This document shows, piece by piece, positions 47,009 to 62,271 of a stretch of DNA of 64,000 nucleotides. Made by a program: the position numbers and the translations under genes. The DNA lies in NCBI GenBank assembly GCA_958450325.1, contig OY288254.1:35225577-35289576 (forward strand). The letters are read 5' to 3'. This DNA comes from Agrostemma githago. Lineage: Eukaryota > Streptophyta > Magnoliopsida > Caryophyllales > Caryophyllaceae. The notes under the pieces are model-generated. The model saw only the letters and a program-made list of their open reading frames with translations. It ran no database searches and was not told where the DNA came from. How positions within the stretch are numbered: position 1 is the first letter of the stretch; each line of letters starts with the position of its first letter.

Positions 47009-47614
47009 TAGGGTTTAAAATTTCAAAACTTCGTTATCGTATTCGTTTTTGGTTGATAATATATATTTAGCCCTTTTTCAAAATGCCTAAATAATTTATT
47101 TTAAAGTATTTCGAAATTGTTTTAAATTTCTATTTTCAACCGTTTGAATTTTACGAAAACTTTCATAATCGCTAATATTTTGATTTCTATAAAATTATCA
47201 TGTAAAACGATTTAACATTTTCGAAAAATTTCGCATGTCTAAGTTTTTGTTTTATTTTCGATAGACTTTAAATCTGTTATTGGAAATATTTGACGAGTAG
47301 TTCGATTTTTATTTACTAACTAAAAAAAATTCGATTTCTCAAATTTTTGTTTGGTCGTATTGTCAAATTTCTTAATCAAAACGTTTTACTATTGTTTTGA
47401 AAATATTTGGGTACTCTTTCCCCCTCTAGTTCGTTTACAAATATTATTTATCGTCATTGTTTTATCGAATAATTTTTACTTACGATTTTGTTAAATTGAA
47501 TGATTTTAAACTTCGGGTTCTGAGCCCAACTTATCTTGAGAAATAAATTTGTCTTTGATTTCGATTAAGTTTTTATCAGTTTCGAGGACGAAATTTCTTT
47601 TTAGTGGGGAAGAT
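47009..47614 (+). mobile_element. LARD-1-like copy 3, end of internal region
   Basis: Diverged counterpart of about 44280-44927, ending in the same purine tract (TTTTAGTGGGGAAGAT, 47599-47614). The rest of this copy's internal region is absent; copy 2's LTR is joined directly to it. Confidence 0.72.
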
Positions 47615-49000
47615 TGTAACACCCCTGATTTTTATAAATTAAATTAAGTTAAAATTATGTTCGTATTTCTATTTTGTTTACGATTTAACTCGTAATTCTT
47701 AAAATTATTATAAAACAAATTTATCGTTTGATCGTTTCAAACCCCTAAAATTCTATTTGACTCGGAAACTCTTATATTTAAAACATATTTTTATTTCTGT
47801 TTCGATTCATTTTATACATTTAATTTAATTCTTATCGAAAGTCTATTTCGACGATTTAAATTCTAAATTCTTTTCATTTATTTATATTAAGTTCGAATTT
47901 CTATTTTCGGCTCGAAGTTCATTTATTTTAAGTTTCGCCAAAATATTTATTTCCTTTCCTCGAGAAATCAATTTAATTCACTTCGTCGAAAATTTATTAT
48001 TCTATAAGCTTCGTTTTCGTCTCGAGTATTTTATTTGACGGCCCGATTATTTATTAATCTTTTTAACTCGTTTTAATTCTATTCGTGGATCAGTCAACTT
48101 ATCGTTACGGAATTCGGCTCCTACCCGATTCATTTAATTAATCGGCTTACTTATCTTTTCATTTGTTTTTTTAGTGGGCCACATACAGTCATTCATTTCC
48201 TTTTGTTTTCCTTCTGTACACCGCTTGAATGCTTGATCCCATCACCTTACATCTTCCCTTTTCTTCTCTTCGGTTTTTCCTCCACTTCGACTCATCCCCT
48301 GACTCTTCTTATTTATTTTTCTCTTCCCACTGTTATTATCGGCTACATCTCCCCATTTCCCTTATTCTTTGACCAGCCTTCTTCTTCGACTTTCCCTTCT
48401 CTGTCTGCTTCCCTTCCCCTGTTCTCCTTACAACATGCTAGAGTGCGTGTTATTGCTGTCGTGTCGGATGGTTTCTGGTACGTCCTTCCCTCTTCGATTT
48501 CTCGTTTTGGGCTTTGTCGTTCCTTGTATCTGTTATCCCTCGATCCTCGAGCTCTTTTTTTCTGCTGTACATGATTTCGTTGCTGCGTACACCATTGTTT
48601 CGTCTGCATATTTGTTGCTTTCGTGTTGTCATAACTTCTTCGACCGGTCCCCTGCTTTCGGTTTCGTTATTATTGTTCGGTCTCTTTTTCTTCTCTTTCC
48701 TTATGCTGTTGTTTCACGCTCTTTTCTGCTGTCATCCTCTGCTTGTTTTCATCTCGATCTCGTGTCGTTATTGGTTGGTTTCTTCATGTCGCTGTTCTCT
48801 TCTGTTGTGGTCGATTGCATTTCCTGCTACTCTTGCTATTTTGTTGTTGTTTTATCGCTACAAGTCGCTGCTGCTGATGTACTTAGTGATGGGTTTTGTT
48901 CGTCGTCGTTGCTTTTGTTCTTCTCATAAACACGGTTTTTGTGATCACCTTTTCACCGTTCCTTCTCTTCTCCGATCTGCCTTGATGCTGTCCGTGTTTT
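47615..49000 (+). mobile_element. LARD-1-like copy 3, 3' LTR (continues at 59535-59596)
   Basis: It starts TGTAACACCCCTGATTTT and follows copy 2's LTR for about 400 bp. It then becomes a divergent variant: a C/T- and TGT-rich stretch at 48190-48990 equivalent in position to the triplet-rich zone. The Tat/Ogre-like element splits it at 49000. The continuation GTTTGTCACTATTATTGCTGCTGC is at 59535 and is cut again by the next element near 59596. Confidence 0.65.
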
Positions 49001-51597
<2,597 letters not shown>

Positions 51598-51779
51598 GAG
51601 CCCCCACTCTGACTGAGGCTTGGACAAGGCGAAAGTCAGAGTAGCTACCAGGCCAATCGAGGATTACGACCTGGCAGCCTTCCGGTCGGGTCGTTTATAG
51701 TCCAGTAGACTTGCGTGAAGGGCTCGCCAGCCATAAGCAGAGGGTCATACCTTTCCTGCTGATGATAGCTCCGCGGGGA

Positions 51780-52090
51780 GTAAAACTTGCCTTTCGGGGC
51801 GTAGGTGTACCCGTATGCCGACACATCACGTCTTGGATGTAGCATACCGGGGAAAAGTTGACTCCGTTGGGGAATTTAAATAGTTTCGCGGGGACTTGCT
51901 TCTGAAGTCTGGAGTGTACCTGTATGCTGACACATAACAACTTGTGTGTAACACATAGGCAAAACACTGACTCGTGCTGGGGAGTAAAGTAGCTGCGCGG
52001 GGACTTGCTTCTGAAGTCTTGGGTGTACCCGTATGCTGACACATGACAACTTGCATGTAGCATTTCAGGAGAAACACCGCCTTTGATGTT
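51780..52090. repeat. Tandem repeat, about 110-bp unit, nearly 3 copies
   Basis: The phrase GTGTACCCGTATGCTGACACAT or a close variant recurs at about 51804, 51914 and 52022, each followed by related text and by GCGGGGACTTGCTTCTGAAG. Its translation on the minus strand produces a spurious 196-codon ORF. Confidence 0.8.
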
Positions 52091-53829
52091 TCGTTGGGAA
52101 GCACCAGATGGTACCTGAAATGTTAGATACATAGGCAGAAATAGCAGGCATAGTATATAGCAAGATAGCATATAGGAAATGCAGTTAGCATCTATAGACT
52201 GGCTTGCGCTGGGGAAAATGATTTTTGCTTTATTTTGAAATCGAAGTCCTGAAAGCAACTCACGTGCTAGGAGATAGGTTTTCAAAATTGAAAGGGGTAG
52301 AAATTTGCAATTTAAATAGACCGAAATTTGACCTTGTCGAAAAGGATTTTATCAAATGGCTAAGTTTTGCAAATTTTAAAATGAGAATTTGAAGAGAGAG
52401 ACATATCGACAGACTCGACTCCGGACGTGACCGGACGAGTTGACAGACACGACTTAGAATTTTGAAGGGGTTGGACTGTGACTCGGTAGGGGGGTGGGCC
52501 ACCTAAGACGACAAGACTCTTAAGCTGCGCTAATCCATAGCCTACGCGAGTGGCAACACGGTCGAACATCGAAATGAGAAGGATGTGATATAGGGGAATT
52601 GCAGTAGCCTGTAATGAGACTGTTTCTGCAGGACAAGGCTTAGCAGTAGCAAGGCTGTATACTAGTGCTCTTTGAATTTTTGTGTTTTGGGATACATTCC
52701 CAAAGTGGGTGTCGCTTCGAGTCCCGGACGGATTCTCGTCTTTGACTGAGCCGAGTACTAGGACACACTATAGAAAGGAGGCTAGTTTTTGAAAGTCTTT
52801 GGATTATGTTAGTGGATGGAGAACTTCTGCCTAGGAGAAGCCCCCAGGACGACAAAGCTAACTGTTGAGAACATGACAGTGTCGTGACCGAAATGATGGT
52901 GCTTTTTGAATTTGTGTCAATATGAGTGGTTATGCCCTTGTTGAAAGGCTGCCTACGTATTCACGTGTAGTGAAATCAAACCAGGCCGTAGTTCAGTGGA
53001 TAGGAAGATATGTTATTGTGCCTAGTTTATTAGGGCTTTGTGCGTAACTAGCCATATATAGCGATGGTGTAGGCTAGGTGTGTTCCCAATGACGTCTTGA
53101 TCAAAGGGCTGGAACAGTTAGGATGTTGATCCCGTGACTGTGAGCGTTCTCCGGGGTAGCCCCCCGAGGTGGTGTGAACTATTTGGGCATGTTCTATGCC
53201 GACCGCAGGTTGAGTTCCCGTGTTTGGGGCTGGTAACTGGATTGGATGTTTTTGAAAATGTGGAGCTAGGTCGTAAGTGGCCTTGATGATTCGAAATCTG
53301 GAGCTCGATTTTGTGGAGCTAAAGCTTCGAGGTTAAGGTATTGTAATGTGGTAGGAAAGGGGGAAGTCGAGTAAAAATGACTCGGACTTCGATTGGGCAG
53401 GTTTGATGATGCGGGATCTGGTTTCCATGTCTGGCCCTAATGGTTAGGATGTACCCTATGGAGCTTGAATCATCAAAATTCCGGGCCGTCTCCTAGCCTA
53501 GGTCTCGGGAAGGTCTTGCGGGTTGTAATATGGGGAGGCTAGATGTGGTGTTAACTAACCAACTTGATTGTCTCTCCCCTATTTGATGGTATGGGCATCG
53601 ATAATTTTGAATTGACCGTACCCCGGCCAAGGAGCTTTCACTTGTGTTGACCATTGACCACGGTCATGGGTATTTGAATATTTTTTTTTTTTGGGTTGAC
53701 CTCTTAGCCCCGGTCGTGGGATTGACCGTATCTGGTCGGGGGATGCTGAGCGTTCTTTTTTTGATGGCCAGCTCTTTTGTTTTGGGCCTTTTGCTTTTTT
53801 TTTCTTAGACTTTTGATTTTTTTTGTCCA

Positions 53830-53860
<31 letters not shown>

Positions 53861-55854
53861 CGGCTGCCCTCCTATGGTGTTGTGGGTGGATATGGGGGTG
53901 GGCCCATCGGTTGGATTTGGCTTGTGGAGATAAACTCTTGTAAGGTGTGAGCCTAGTTGGTGTTTGTGTGAGTGCAACTCGCGGTGGAGTACTCTATGGT
54001 AAGCATGGTGGTTTGGATCTCGGTATGGTCATCATAATTTCGAGCAGGCTTAGTGGGAGCATTGTCCCGAGTTGGGTATTTTTGGCATCAAGTCAGACTA
54101 ACGCCTAAGATAGGGATTGGCCAGTTTTATTGGAGGGGTGTTTATTGTGGGAAATGGGCTTGCCTCCCGTCTTAAAACCCAAACTAGGAGACTTCCTAGG
54201 TTTATCATAGGATTCGATAACGCTCCTGCTAAGGGTAGTTATGTGGCTGTCTATGCCAGACATGGAACAGGTAAGGGAAAACACGGGCCTCAGTTCCTGC
54301 AGTCATTATAGATGTGCCTATAATAGTCACGTGCGTGTGCTCACAGTGTATGATGATGGTGTTCATCATGTTCTCGGAAACACATAAGGAAAGTGTATAG
54401 TAGAGATAGAATATGGAAAGCTGATTTTTTTGTTGAATTTTGAAAAGAGGACAGAATGCAAAAGACTCTGACTCTGATTTGGAAATGAGGATGTAGGGTA
54501 TCCAAGACTCGGACTAAGACTAAGACTCGAATCAAATCCGGACTTACGGACGCTCGGTTGGTTGTTTCTTTTTTTTGGTAAAGTCTTTGATTGGAGAAAA
54601 CGACAGGTGCCACGACTCGCCTAAACTCGACTTTGCGCGAATGCAAGAGAGGGAGTCAAACTAGACACGGCCCGGGGTGACGGGATGACAAAGACTCTTG
54701 GACCGGGATACTCGAACATTGACTTAGACGAGGTAACGACCCTGGCTCGAACTCGACCATGAGATCTGAGCCATGAGGATGAGTCCGAAAATGGGGCGAC
54801 CCTGTTTGGCCGCGTCACGTGTTCGGACCCACTGTGGCGACCTAAACTTTTAGGAGACTCGAGTGTTCGTAGCATAGGTACGACTCGAAGAAGGCATTAT
54901 AAGGACGCCGGTGTATGATGAACGTAAGGTACTCCTTAGGGTGACCGTGTTTGACTGGTCGGTTGGAGGATAGCCCCCGAGCGACGCAAAAGACTCTATA
55001 GGACTCAGATGGGGTGGCATCTAAGTGACTCAAAAGTGGGGTACGTGAGACAACACGTGTAAGACATGACCCTTAGAGCAACCGTGATTGATCGCTCTCC
55101 TAAAGGGTAGCCCCCCGAGTGAGATTGTAGGTTTTCCTAAGACTCGTGTGATGGACGAGTGACCCTTAGATGTAAGGATCACGAACCTTTTGTTATAGGC
55201 CTATGCCTTGTAAAAGGTTGACTCGGTCTTGATGAAGGCAGACGGGTAAGGGAAAAAACTTGCGATGTAAGATCGGTGGAGTTTCGACGCTAGAGACCCT
55301 TGACTTGACTTGAATAAGGATGACCCTGTGATTAGGGTAGACCCTTAAGTTTAAGGATTTTTGAATTGGGATGACTCGACTAACGGATTGAAAGACGGGC
55401 AAAATTCCCTTAGGAAAGGTCGTGGGGTCCGTCCTGTCGGAGGGAAAATTGCGTGTGACTTTCTAGTTAGGACTCGAGTGTTTATGAACCTTCCATTTAC
55501 GAGTGTATGACTCGTGTTGGTCGGTTGTGCCTTTAGAAAAAGGCGGACTGGGATGGGGAAGAAACCCGTGATGTAGGATCGACGGAGTTTCGACGCTAAA
55601 GACCTTCGACAAATTATGAAAAGACCCAACACACGGATTACGGTAGGTCCTATAATAAGGAAGGTTTTTTGAAAAATGATTGAATTTTGAAAATTGAGAG
55701 GACGGTCCAGAAATTGGTAGTGGGCCAATAGGACCGGGCATTTTGAAATGTTAGAATTGTTGCGAGTAAATTCGCGTGTTGAAAAAATTGGGAGACGGTC
55801 CCGTCTTTTGAAATTGGCAGCATGCCGACAGGATCGGTTTTATGAAAAGTTGAA

Positions 55855-56060
55855 TTTTTGAAAATTTGAAAATTTGAATATCGAAAATAAATTTCCGAAA
55901 ATTTGAAAATTGAAAATGAGATCCCGAAGATTTGAGAATCGAAAACGACATCTCGGAGATTTGAAAATCGAGAATGGAATCTCGAGGATTTGAAAATCGC
56001 GAATGGCATCACGAAGATTTGAAAATTGAAATTGAATTTTGAAAATTCGAAAATCGAATG
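55855..56060. repeat. Degenerate 30-bp tandem repeat
   Basis: Units of the form GAGATTTGAAAATCGAGAAT plus about ten bases repeat five to six times with substitutions. The region is A/T-rich. Confidence 0.75.
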
Positions 56061-56640
56061 GTGGATCGGAAATTCGAATTGAAATGGATAGCATGCCGGC
56101 TAAAAAAGCTTGTTTTGAGTCAAATCGTAAGTCTAATTTTCGGCAGCATTCCGAGTTTTTTGAAATTGGATACTTTGAAAAGACGGGTCCCGAAACGGAC
56201 ATTATTTCGAGTTTTTCAAAATTTGGTATTTTTTTGAAAGATGCAATTTTGAAATGACGGTTTTTGAAAAATGACACGGAAACCAAGTAGCACGTAGTCA
56301 AACATTATAACGACGCTCATGTATGCATTACGCTAAGTCTCGGTCGGTCAAAATAGGGTCTATACCAACAAGGATGGCTTTCTCGTGTTTAGGACGGATT
56401 CCCTAAGCTGAGTTGGACTTAGGACATGCCGCAAAACCCAAACGAGTTCCACCATCGATGTCTTTAGCGCACCCATGTAGGAATGCACCGTGGTATAGTG
56501 AGACGTCGGTCACAAGTAACCGGCCCGGGCAAATTTGGGTTATGCATGAATCATTAAACTAATGCGCGCAGACTAATATTCGAACGATTTCTCTTCGAGT
56601 CTCACCCTAGGAACCCCGATGACATGTGGTACATCAGGTA

Positions 56641-56658
56641 TCCCCAGCGGAGTCGCCA
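56641..56658 (-). promoter_or_regulatory. Primer binding site, Tat/Ogre type
   Basis: TGGCGACTCCGCTGGGGA on the minus strand, three bases from the 5' LTR end. It resembles the tRNA-Arg type primer site reported for Ogre-like Tat elements; the tRNA identity is from memory and not checked. Confidence 0.7.
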
Positions 56659-56661
56659 AAT

Positions 56662-58488
56662 TGTGGACATGACGTAGGTCCACCCCGACGCGGCGAAGCG
56701 CGGGTTTGGGTAGGCGAATGAATCTCGTGGTGAGATTGTTCTCGGGTTCGAAATTTAAGTCAAAATGGAGTCGCCACCGAATTTTGTGGTTATTCGGAAC
56801 CATTCGAGCCCACTCTATGTCGTCGTGGGCTATACACAAAGTAAGCCCACTTCGATTTCAGAGTTTATGGGGCTCGTCCCTTTGCATTGTTATATCGATA
56901 CCGTTTACACCAGCTTTCGTATATAAAATGACTCGTGCGCCAATGGTTTCGGACATCCGGAAACCAAGGTTCTGAGTAAGGAGTGAGGGTACGTGTTGGG
57001 AAGCCCACTAAGGACACCCAACCCCGCCCGCACATGGCGGCCTCTACTAAGACATCGTTCGTGTTCGTGTACGCGCGCTAGTAAAACGACTAAATGATAT
57101 GCAAACAGCGTTTTCGGGCTAAGCATGTGAGTTATTGGTTAACTACGTCATTTAATGCATCTTGATTCACGTCAAAGTGATTTAGCATGTGATGTTCATT
57201 TAAGTCAATAAATGGCAAACATCAAGAATAGAAAACTCGTAAATAAATTACAAATTACACGGGCGGAATACAACCCGGAATTCACAATACAACGAGCAAT
57301 AAAATAGAATAATTGAATTAAATAAGAAGAGCGATAAATAAATACACGACTCGACAAAGACCCGTATACAATAACTGCACACTAGATCGTGAATTAGTTA
57401 GACGGACGAACTTTAATTAATTACGCATTATATTGCATATTAATCAAATGACGGAGGTTCGAGACCTAGGTGTGGTGCTAACCCGATCTCGAACCTTGAT
57501 GCCTTGTCCCGACTTATCACCTCGAGAAATGGAGTCTAAATTAATTATGTGTCGGATACGACTAAAGAGTCGTCGACATAAAATTATTAGTGCGAGACCG
57601 TCGATCAAAATCGTTTTAGGTGTCGTGATATGCATGAGTTTTGAAAATTAGAATTACGTGATTGATTATGCACGTGTCGACTAAAAGTCATATAAAGAAT
57701 GATGAGGCTCAAATGTTGCATTGAAGCTCTCGAATTTCTGGGCTACAGGACCCACTCGATCGAGTCATGGTCTGACTCGGTCGAGTGTGTCTTTAAAGTA
57801 GCTACTGTCCAGATTTTTGGGTGCTACTCGATCGAGTGGCCCATGGCACTCGATCGAGTGCCCCCTGTACGAGGCATGGCTCGTTTCATTTTTATTTGTT
57901 TGAATCCGATAATTGACCGAGTTAAATAAAAATATTGCATTATTTAAATTCAACTCGATTCTCGATGTCATAAATGTGTATTATACGATTATGAGACCGT
58001 TATCGGAATTTTATGAAATATGCTATTATGTGATTGAAAAGTTTGATTAGTGACGAAATTGCATCCCTCTACGTCACGACATCGAAACTAATCCTTTCGG
58101 ATTATGTGATATCGGTTTTCGTGTCAACGGGTTCCGTGCTAATCATCGAAATGGGATCAAATACGTTCAACTAGGACCGATCACGATCACATCATGTTTT
58201 TGAGTACATTGGGGCGGCGCTCCTCGAAAAGGCGCCACCTCCGTCGTTACTCGTAAAGGAATTAGATGGACTTTAGGCGATCGTCATAGTCAAACATATT
58301 CGAAACCGAGATTTTGATATGAGTATGTATATATACACGGTATAATAATGTTAGATGTTAGAATACAGAATTAAAGTGTTAGTATACAAAAATAAAAGTT
58401 AGTGTTAGGATACATAAATAAAATGTTAGTATACAAAATAAATAAAAAGTTAGTATGCACAAAATTAAAGGTTAGTGTTAGCGGTTAG

Positions 58489-58523
<35 letters not shown>

Positions 58524-58530
58524 TATATAC

Positions 58531-58571
<41 letters not shown>

Positions 58572-59534
58572 AACGATAAAGAGATAAGGGAGAAAAAGAA
58601 ACGGGGTTTGAATTACACCCTCAACCTACATGCTTAATGGCCTCGGAAACGGACTCGTAATAGCGGCGTGAGCGCGGGAGTGTCGAGATATGTAGGGTGA
58701 GTTAGGGTGTGTATAGTTAGGGAGAGGATGCTCTCGGGTCTTTGACGAGTTTTGATCTCGGGGTTTTGATTGTATGTGTATGTGTATGTGTAATGGATGA
58801 TTCGTCGGTTTTCGAGAGACGAAGGACTCGGTTTTTATGTGTATTGCTTAGGGTTGCTAAGGGCTTGTAGTGTAGTGTAGTATGGTAGGATTATGGTAGA
58901 AATGTAGACTAAGAATGCATGGAAAAAAACTTGTTTGTGAAGAGTATGAGGGTGAATGTAGGTTGAAAAAACTTGTGAAATGAATGGGGTTAAGGGGGTA
59001 TTTATAGGCTTTACCCCCCGACCTAGGGTCACTCGATCGAGTGGCCCTAGTGCACTCGATCGAGTGCCCTTCAAAACGGGCTTGATCTGCTGAATGACGA
59101 TCCACTCGACCGAGTGGGTCAATCCACTCGATCGAGTGGATCAAGTGAATCGAGATATTTTAGGAAGGATTTGACTTGATTGATTTGATTGATTTTTTGA
59201 ATTTAGATTTGTGCGCCAGCTTCGAGAAGTTGAATTTGGCTGATTTATGTGACGGGTTCGTCTTTGACCGGGTTTTGACCCGGTCGCCAAAAGACGGGAT
59301 TTATTTTTGGTGTCGGTTTTGGCCCAAATTAGTCCCATTTTATTGGGAACGACCCACTGGGCCTGGATTTGAGGTCGGTTTTGAGAGATTTGCACTCCGC
59401 TAAAAGCCCACGTCGGATACTATTGATTCAGAGTCCGTATTCGAGCGTATTAAGTCACGTTGACGTCCGATCATCATCGGGTGTTTTGTCGGGAACTGCT
59501 ATAGACACTAGCAGGCAAAATGCGGGTGTCTACA
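56662..59534 (-). mobile_element. 5' LTR of the Tat/Ogre-like element
   Basis: 2873 bp, with the 57241-57601 segment that the other LTR has lost (the 57-2598 copy has it too, so its presence is ancestral). With the TATA box about 530 bp from the LTR start, the R plus U5 part would be over 2 kb, unusually long. Confidence 0.9.
58999..59141 (-). promoter_or_regulatory. LTR promoter: TATA box with four palindromes upstream
   Basis: TATAAATA (minus strand, 58999-59006) is preceded by palindromes at 59030-59043, 59052-59067, 59102-59117 and 59122-59141, the last a perfect 20-mer containing CACTCGATCGAGTG. Spacing and order match 439-582 in the left LTR. Confidence 0.6.
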
Positions 59535-59596
59535 GTTTGTCACTATTATTGCTGCTGCGTTGTCTCCAGTTCCCGCTGTTATTCGATGTTAGTTGG

Positions 59597-60444
59597 TGTT
59601 CGGGCCAAAAATTTTCACTTTCGGAATACAACGTGGCATGCTACGAGTGGACAGTTAAAAGGTCAATAGGTCAAAGGTCAGAGGGTCAAAAACGATAGTC
59701 AAAACCAAAGGTCAGAAGTCAAAGTCAATAGCCGAGGGCCAAAAATCAAAAGTCAAAGGTCAAAGGACGAAAGTCGATATTATTAGAGTCATTGGGCCAA
59801 GAAGAGGGTACGATAAGAGAGGAGATGAGCCGAACCAAGGTAAAACAACAACACAACCCAACAAATGTAATTATCCATCAAACTCCATCAAAGTGTAAAA
59901 TAAGAAAGAGTCAAACACCAACTCCTCCATTTAAGGGATAATTCCAGCAGATCTGGAGAGAAAAGGGGGAGAGAGTGTAACTGATAATGAAGAGCATTAA
60001 AAGCCAAAGATTTCGAGAATCAACGGCAATAAGAGCTGAGCAATAAAGGAGAATTAAAGGGGAAGATTCTGAAGGATAGAAGAGCAACGACCGGCAGCAA
60101 TATAAAAGGGAAGGAGAGGCAAAGGGAGAAGATCATCCAAGAACACCCATTCCAAGTTCACATACCCATAATCAGTCAAAATTATTATTAGAGAAAAGTT
60201 GCTTGTATTTGTATTCTCTTCTTCATCTCTTCTAGTTCATAGTATAACTTTGGTGGGATTCCGACTCCCCCCGCGGTTTTTCCCACATCGGGTTTCCGCG
60301 TCACCAAAACTTTGCTTGTCGTCCATTTTCTTTTCTTGTTCTTTGCTCGCTAAGTTCGTCCCGATTCCGTTGACTCATAGTTATAGGAAGATCGCTTTAA
60401 CCCACAACCGAAATCGTAGACCCGGTAAATTTTTACCAAAACAA
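59597..60444 (+). mobile_element. 5' LTR of a Tat-type Ty3/gypsy element
   Basis: The 3' end (...AAAACA, 60444) is fixed by the PBS that follows. The 5' end is a guess, TGTTCGGGCCAAAAA at 59597. It carries a GTCAA-rich block in U3 and a TATA box (TATAAAAG, 60101-60108). The partner LTR is outside the window. Confidence 0.65.
59661..59765 (+). promoter_or_regulatory. Cluster of GTCAA (W-box core) motifs in the LTR U3
   Basis: Eight GTCAA words, at least four of them GGTCAA, occur in about 105 bases, all in the same direction. On the minus strand these are TTGAC / TTGACC, the core of the W-box bound by WRKY factors in plants. It lies about 340 bp upstream of the LTR TATA box. Function is inferred. 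Confidence 0.45.
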
Positions 60445-60447
60445 TTT

Positions 60448-60465
60448 GGCGCCCACCGTGGGGCA
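60448..60465 (+). promoter_or_regulatory. Primer binding site of the Tat-type element
   Basis: TGGCGCCCACCGTGGGGC, three bases after the LTR end. It is close to the complement of the plant tRNA-Lys 3' end, as far as I recall it. Confidence 0.7.
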
Positions 60466-60518
60466 AAGTGATCATCTCCTATAAGCCAATTCCTACAGTG
60501 AAGCAATTCCGTGTCGCC

Positions 60519-62271
60519 ATGTCCGGATCTGATCGAAGTCCCTCCAGCAGTCAAGGAGCTTCAACCCAGCCCAATGGAGGAGGATTGTCCCCAGGATCAG
60601 CAAGAGGACCACCAGAGAACCACCAGGGAGTCGACAGTTGGCAAGAGGACCACCAGAGAAGTTCCCTCTGAATTAGTCACCAGACTGGAGCTAGGATTGG
60701 CTCCACCAGGCCCCGTCATGGAACCCTAGGGGTTGGGTTACCTAACCTATGGCCCTACATCCGGCAGACCTCGTACCACAGGTAACCTTCTCTCCAGCAT
60801 CGAAAGTCGGGAAACTAATTCGTTATCTTTCGCAGGTACCCCTTCCCACCAGACACCAGAGGTGACCACCTTATCCAGTCACCAGCCCTCTGGAGAAGCA
60901 TGGACAGCACCCAGAACCCCACTCCAGCGGACGTCAGAATGGTAAACCCGGATCCACGACAGCGGCAGCACCTTTGCCTACTCCTTCTGATAATCAACAC
61001 CTTGGAGGACCTTATGCAGGGAGTACTCCTTTCGATTTTCTCCCCCAAACCCCCTTGCAGGAACAATCAGCACAGCAGATCAACAACGCCAGGAACTGAA
61101 GGAATTAAGAGACCTGATAAACAAGATTCCCGGAATGCCACGCCCCCTAGAGAGAGCAGCTAGGGACAGCTACGCAGACTCACCCTTCATCGACGATCTA
61201 GCCTGTGTTGCTGTACCCAAGGGCTTCATGCCACCAGCCATGACGCTTTATGATGGCACCGCAGACCCCATGGATCACATCAACCAGTACAAACCGAAGA
61301 TGATGGTGGTAACCGCTACAGGGCCCCTGAAGGAAGCCTGCATGTGCAAGGGGTTTGGTTCCACTCTGTCGGGAGCAGCCCTCCATTGGTTCGTTGGATT
61401 GCCTAACCGAAGCATCACCTCGTTCGCTGACCTGGTCAATGCCTTCAATTAGCAGTTTGCCAGCAGCAGAAAACCAGAGAAGCAGACTAGTGACTTGTAT
61501 CGGGTGGTGCAGGAGTTCGAAGAATCTACACGGGACTTCCTCAACAGGTTCAACAAAGAGAAAGTAACCATCCCCAGGTGTGACGTGCCCACCGCCATAG
61601 AAGCCTTTCGCCAAGGGCTCCACCAGGACTCGGATCTGTACAAGGACCTCACAAAATATCCGTGTGCCACGTTTGAGGATGTGCAGACCAAGGCAATGGC
61701 AGTCATCAGGCTAGAAGAAGATTCAGGTCCCAGAAGGGCTACGTATGGTTCTGAGCTTGCCACCAGGAAGGCGCCAACAGGAAAAAGGGGTAAGAGATCA
61801 AAGCCCTACGCCCGGAACGTAAGCAAGGTCTTTGAGGAGAAAGACTGGAAGGATAATCCGGGATTACCACCCAAAGTAAGCGAGTACGGATTTTCCACCA
61901 ACCTGGCTGGGGTACTCAAGGCCCTGAGGGAGTTAGGACGCAGAGTCAGGTGGCCCAGGAGACAGGAGTACACCCATGACCGAAGGGATGCCAGCAAGAG
62001 GTGCGAATTCCACGATGACATTGGACACCATACCGATGAGTGTGTTCAGCTCAGGAGGGAAGTTAAGTTCCAGTATGATCAAGGGAATCTGGACCACCTC
62101 GTATCTAGAAACTCCAGCAGGATAAATGCAGCAGACCAAGTATTGCCTTCTCCACCTCCAGTATGTACCAGAATTGTCAATGTGATCACAGGAGGATCAG
62201 AATTATGCGGGTTGACCTACTTAGAAGCCAAGAGGCACGCTTCCCAGACCAGAGCATTCCTGCAGAGTTAG
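60519..62271 (+). pseudogene. Tat-type gag, degenerate
   Basis: A start at 60519 (MSGSDRSPSSSQG) is plausible, but the frame breaks several times before 61040. From about 61060 one frame reads a gag domain (ELKELRDLINKIPGMPRPL, VPKGFMPPAMTLYDG, WFVGLPNRSI), interrupted by a TAG at 61450-61452 and then open to 62271. That part has a CCHC-like finger, CEFHDDIGHHTDEC (about 62005-62045), characteristic of Tat-clade gag. The protein would package element RNA. N-terminal frameshifts and the stop show that this copy is dead. Confidence 0.8.

Larger units (their letters stand above)
51598..56661 (-). other. Internal region of the Tat/Ogre-like element, no coding signal
   Basis: I found no protease, RT, integrase or gag similarity in any frame. 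It contains tandem repeats (51780-52090, 55855-56060), a 28-base T run (53832-53859) and a duplicated phrase (GGAGTTTCGACGCTA near 55277 and 55586). Between them the sequence is unremarkable. Confidence 0.65.

Noticed and set aside
51695..52285. 196-codon ORF on the minus strand
   Set aside because: It translates the 110-bp tandem repeat; the repeated phrases are not a known protein motif and the start is arbitrary.
54117..54311. Small plus-strand ORF starting MASFIGGVFIVGNG
   Set aside because: Antisense to the element, short, and without any match I recognise or supporting context.
55351..56301. Ser/Phe-rich minus-strand ORFs (up to 153 codons)
   Set aside because: They fall on the 30-bp degenerate tandem repeat and have no conserved motif, so I do not consider them a gag remnant.
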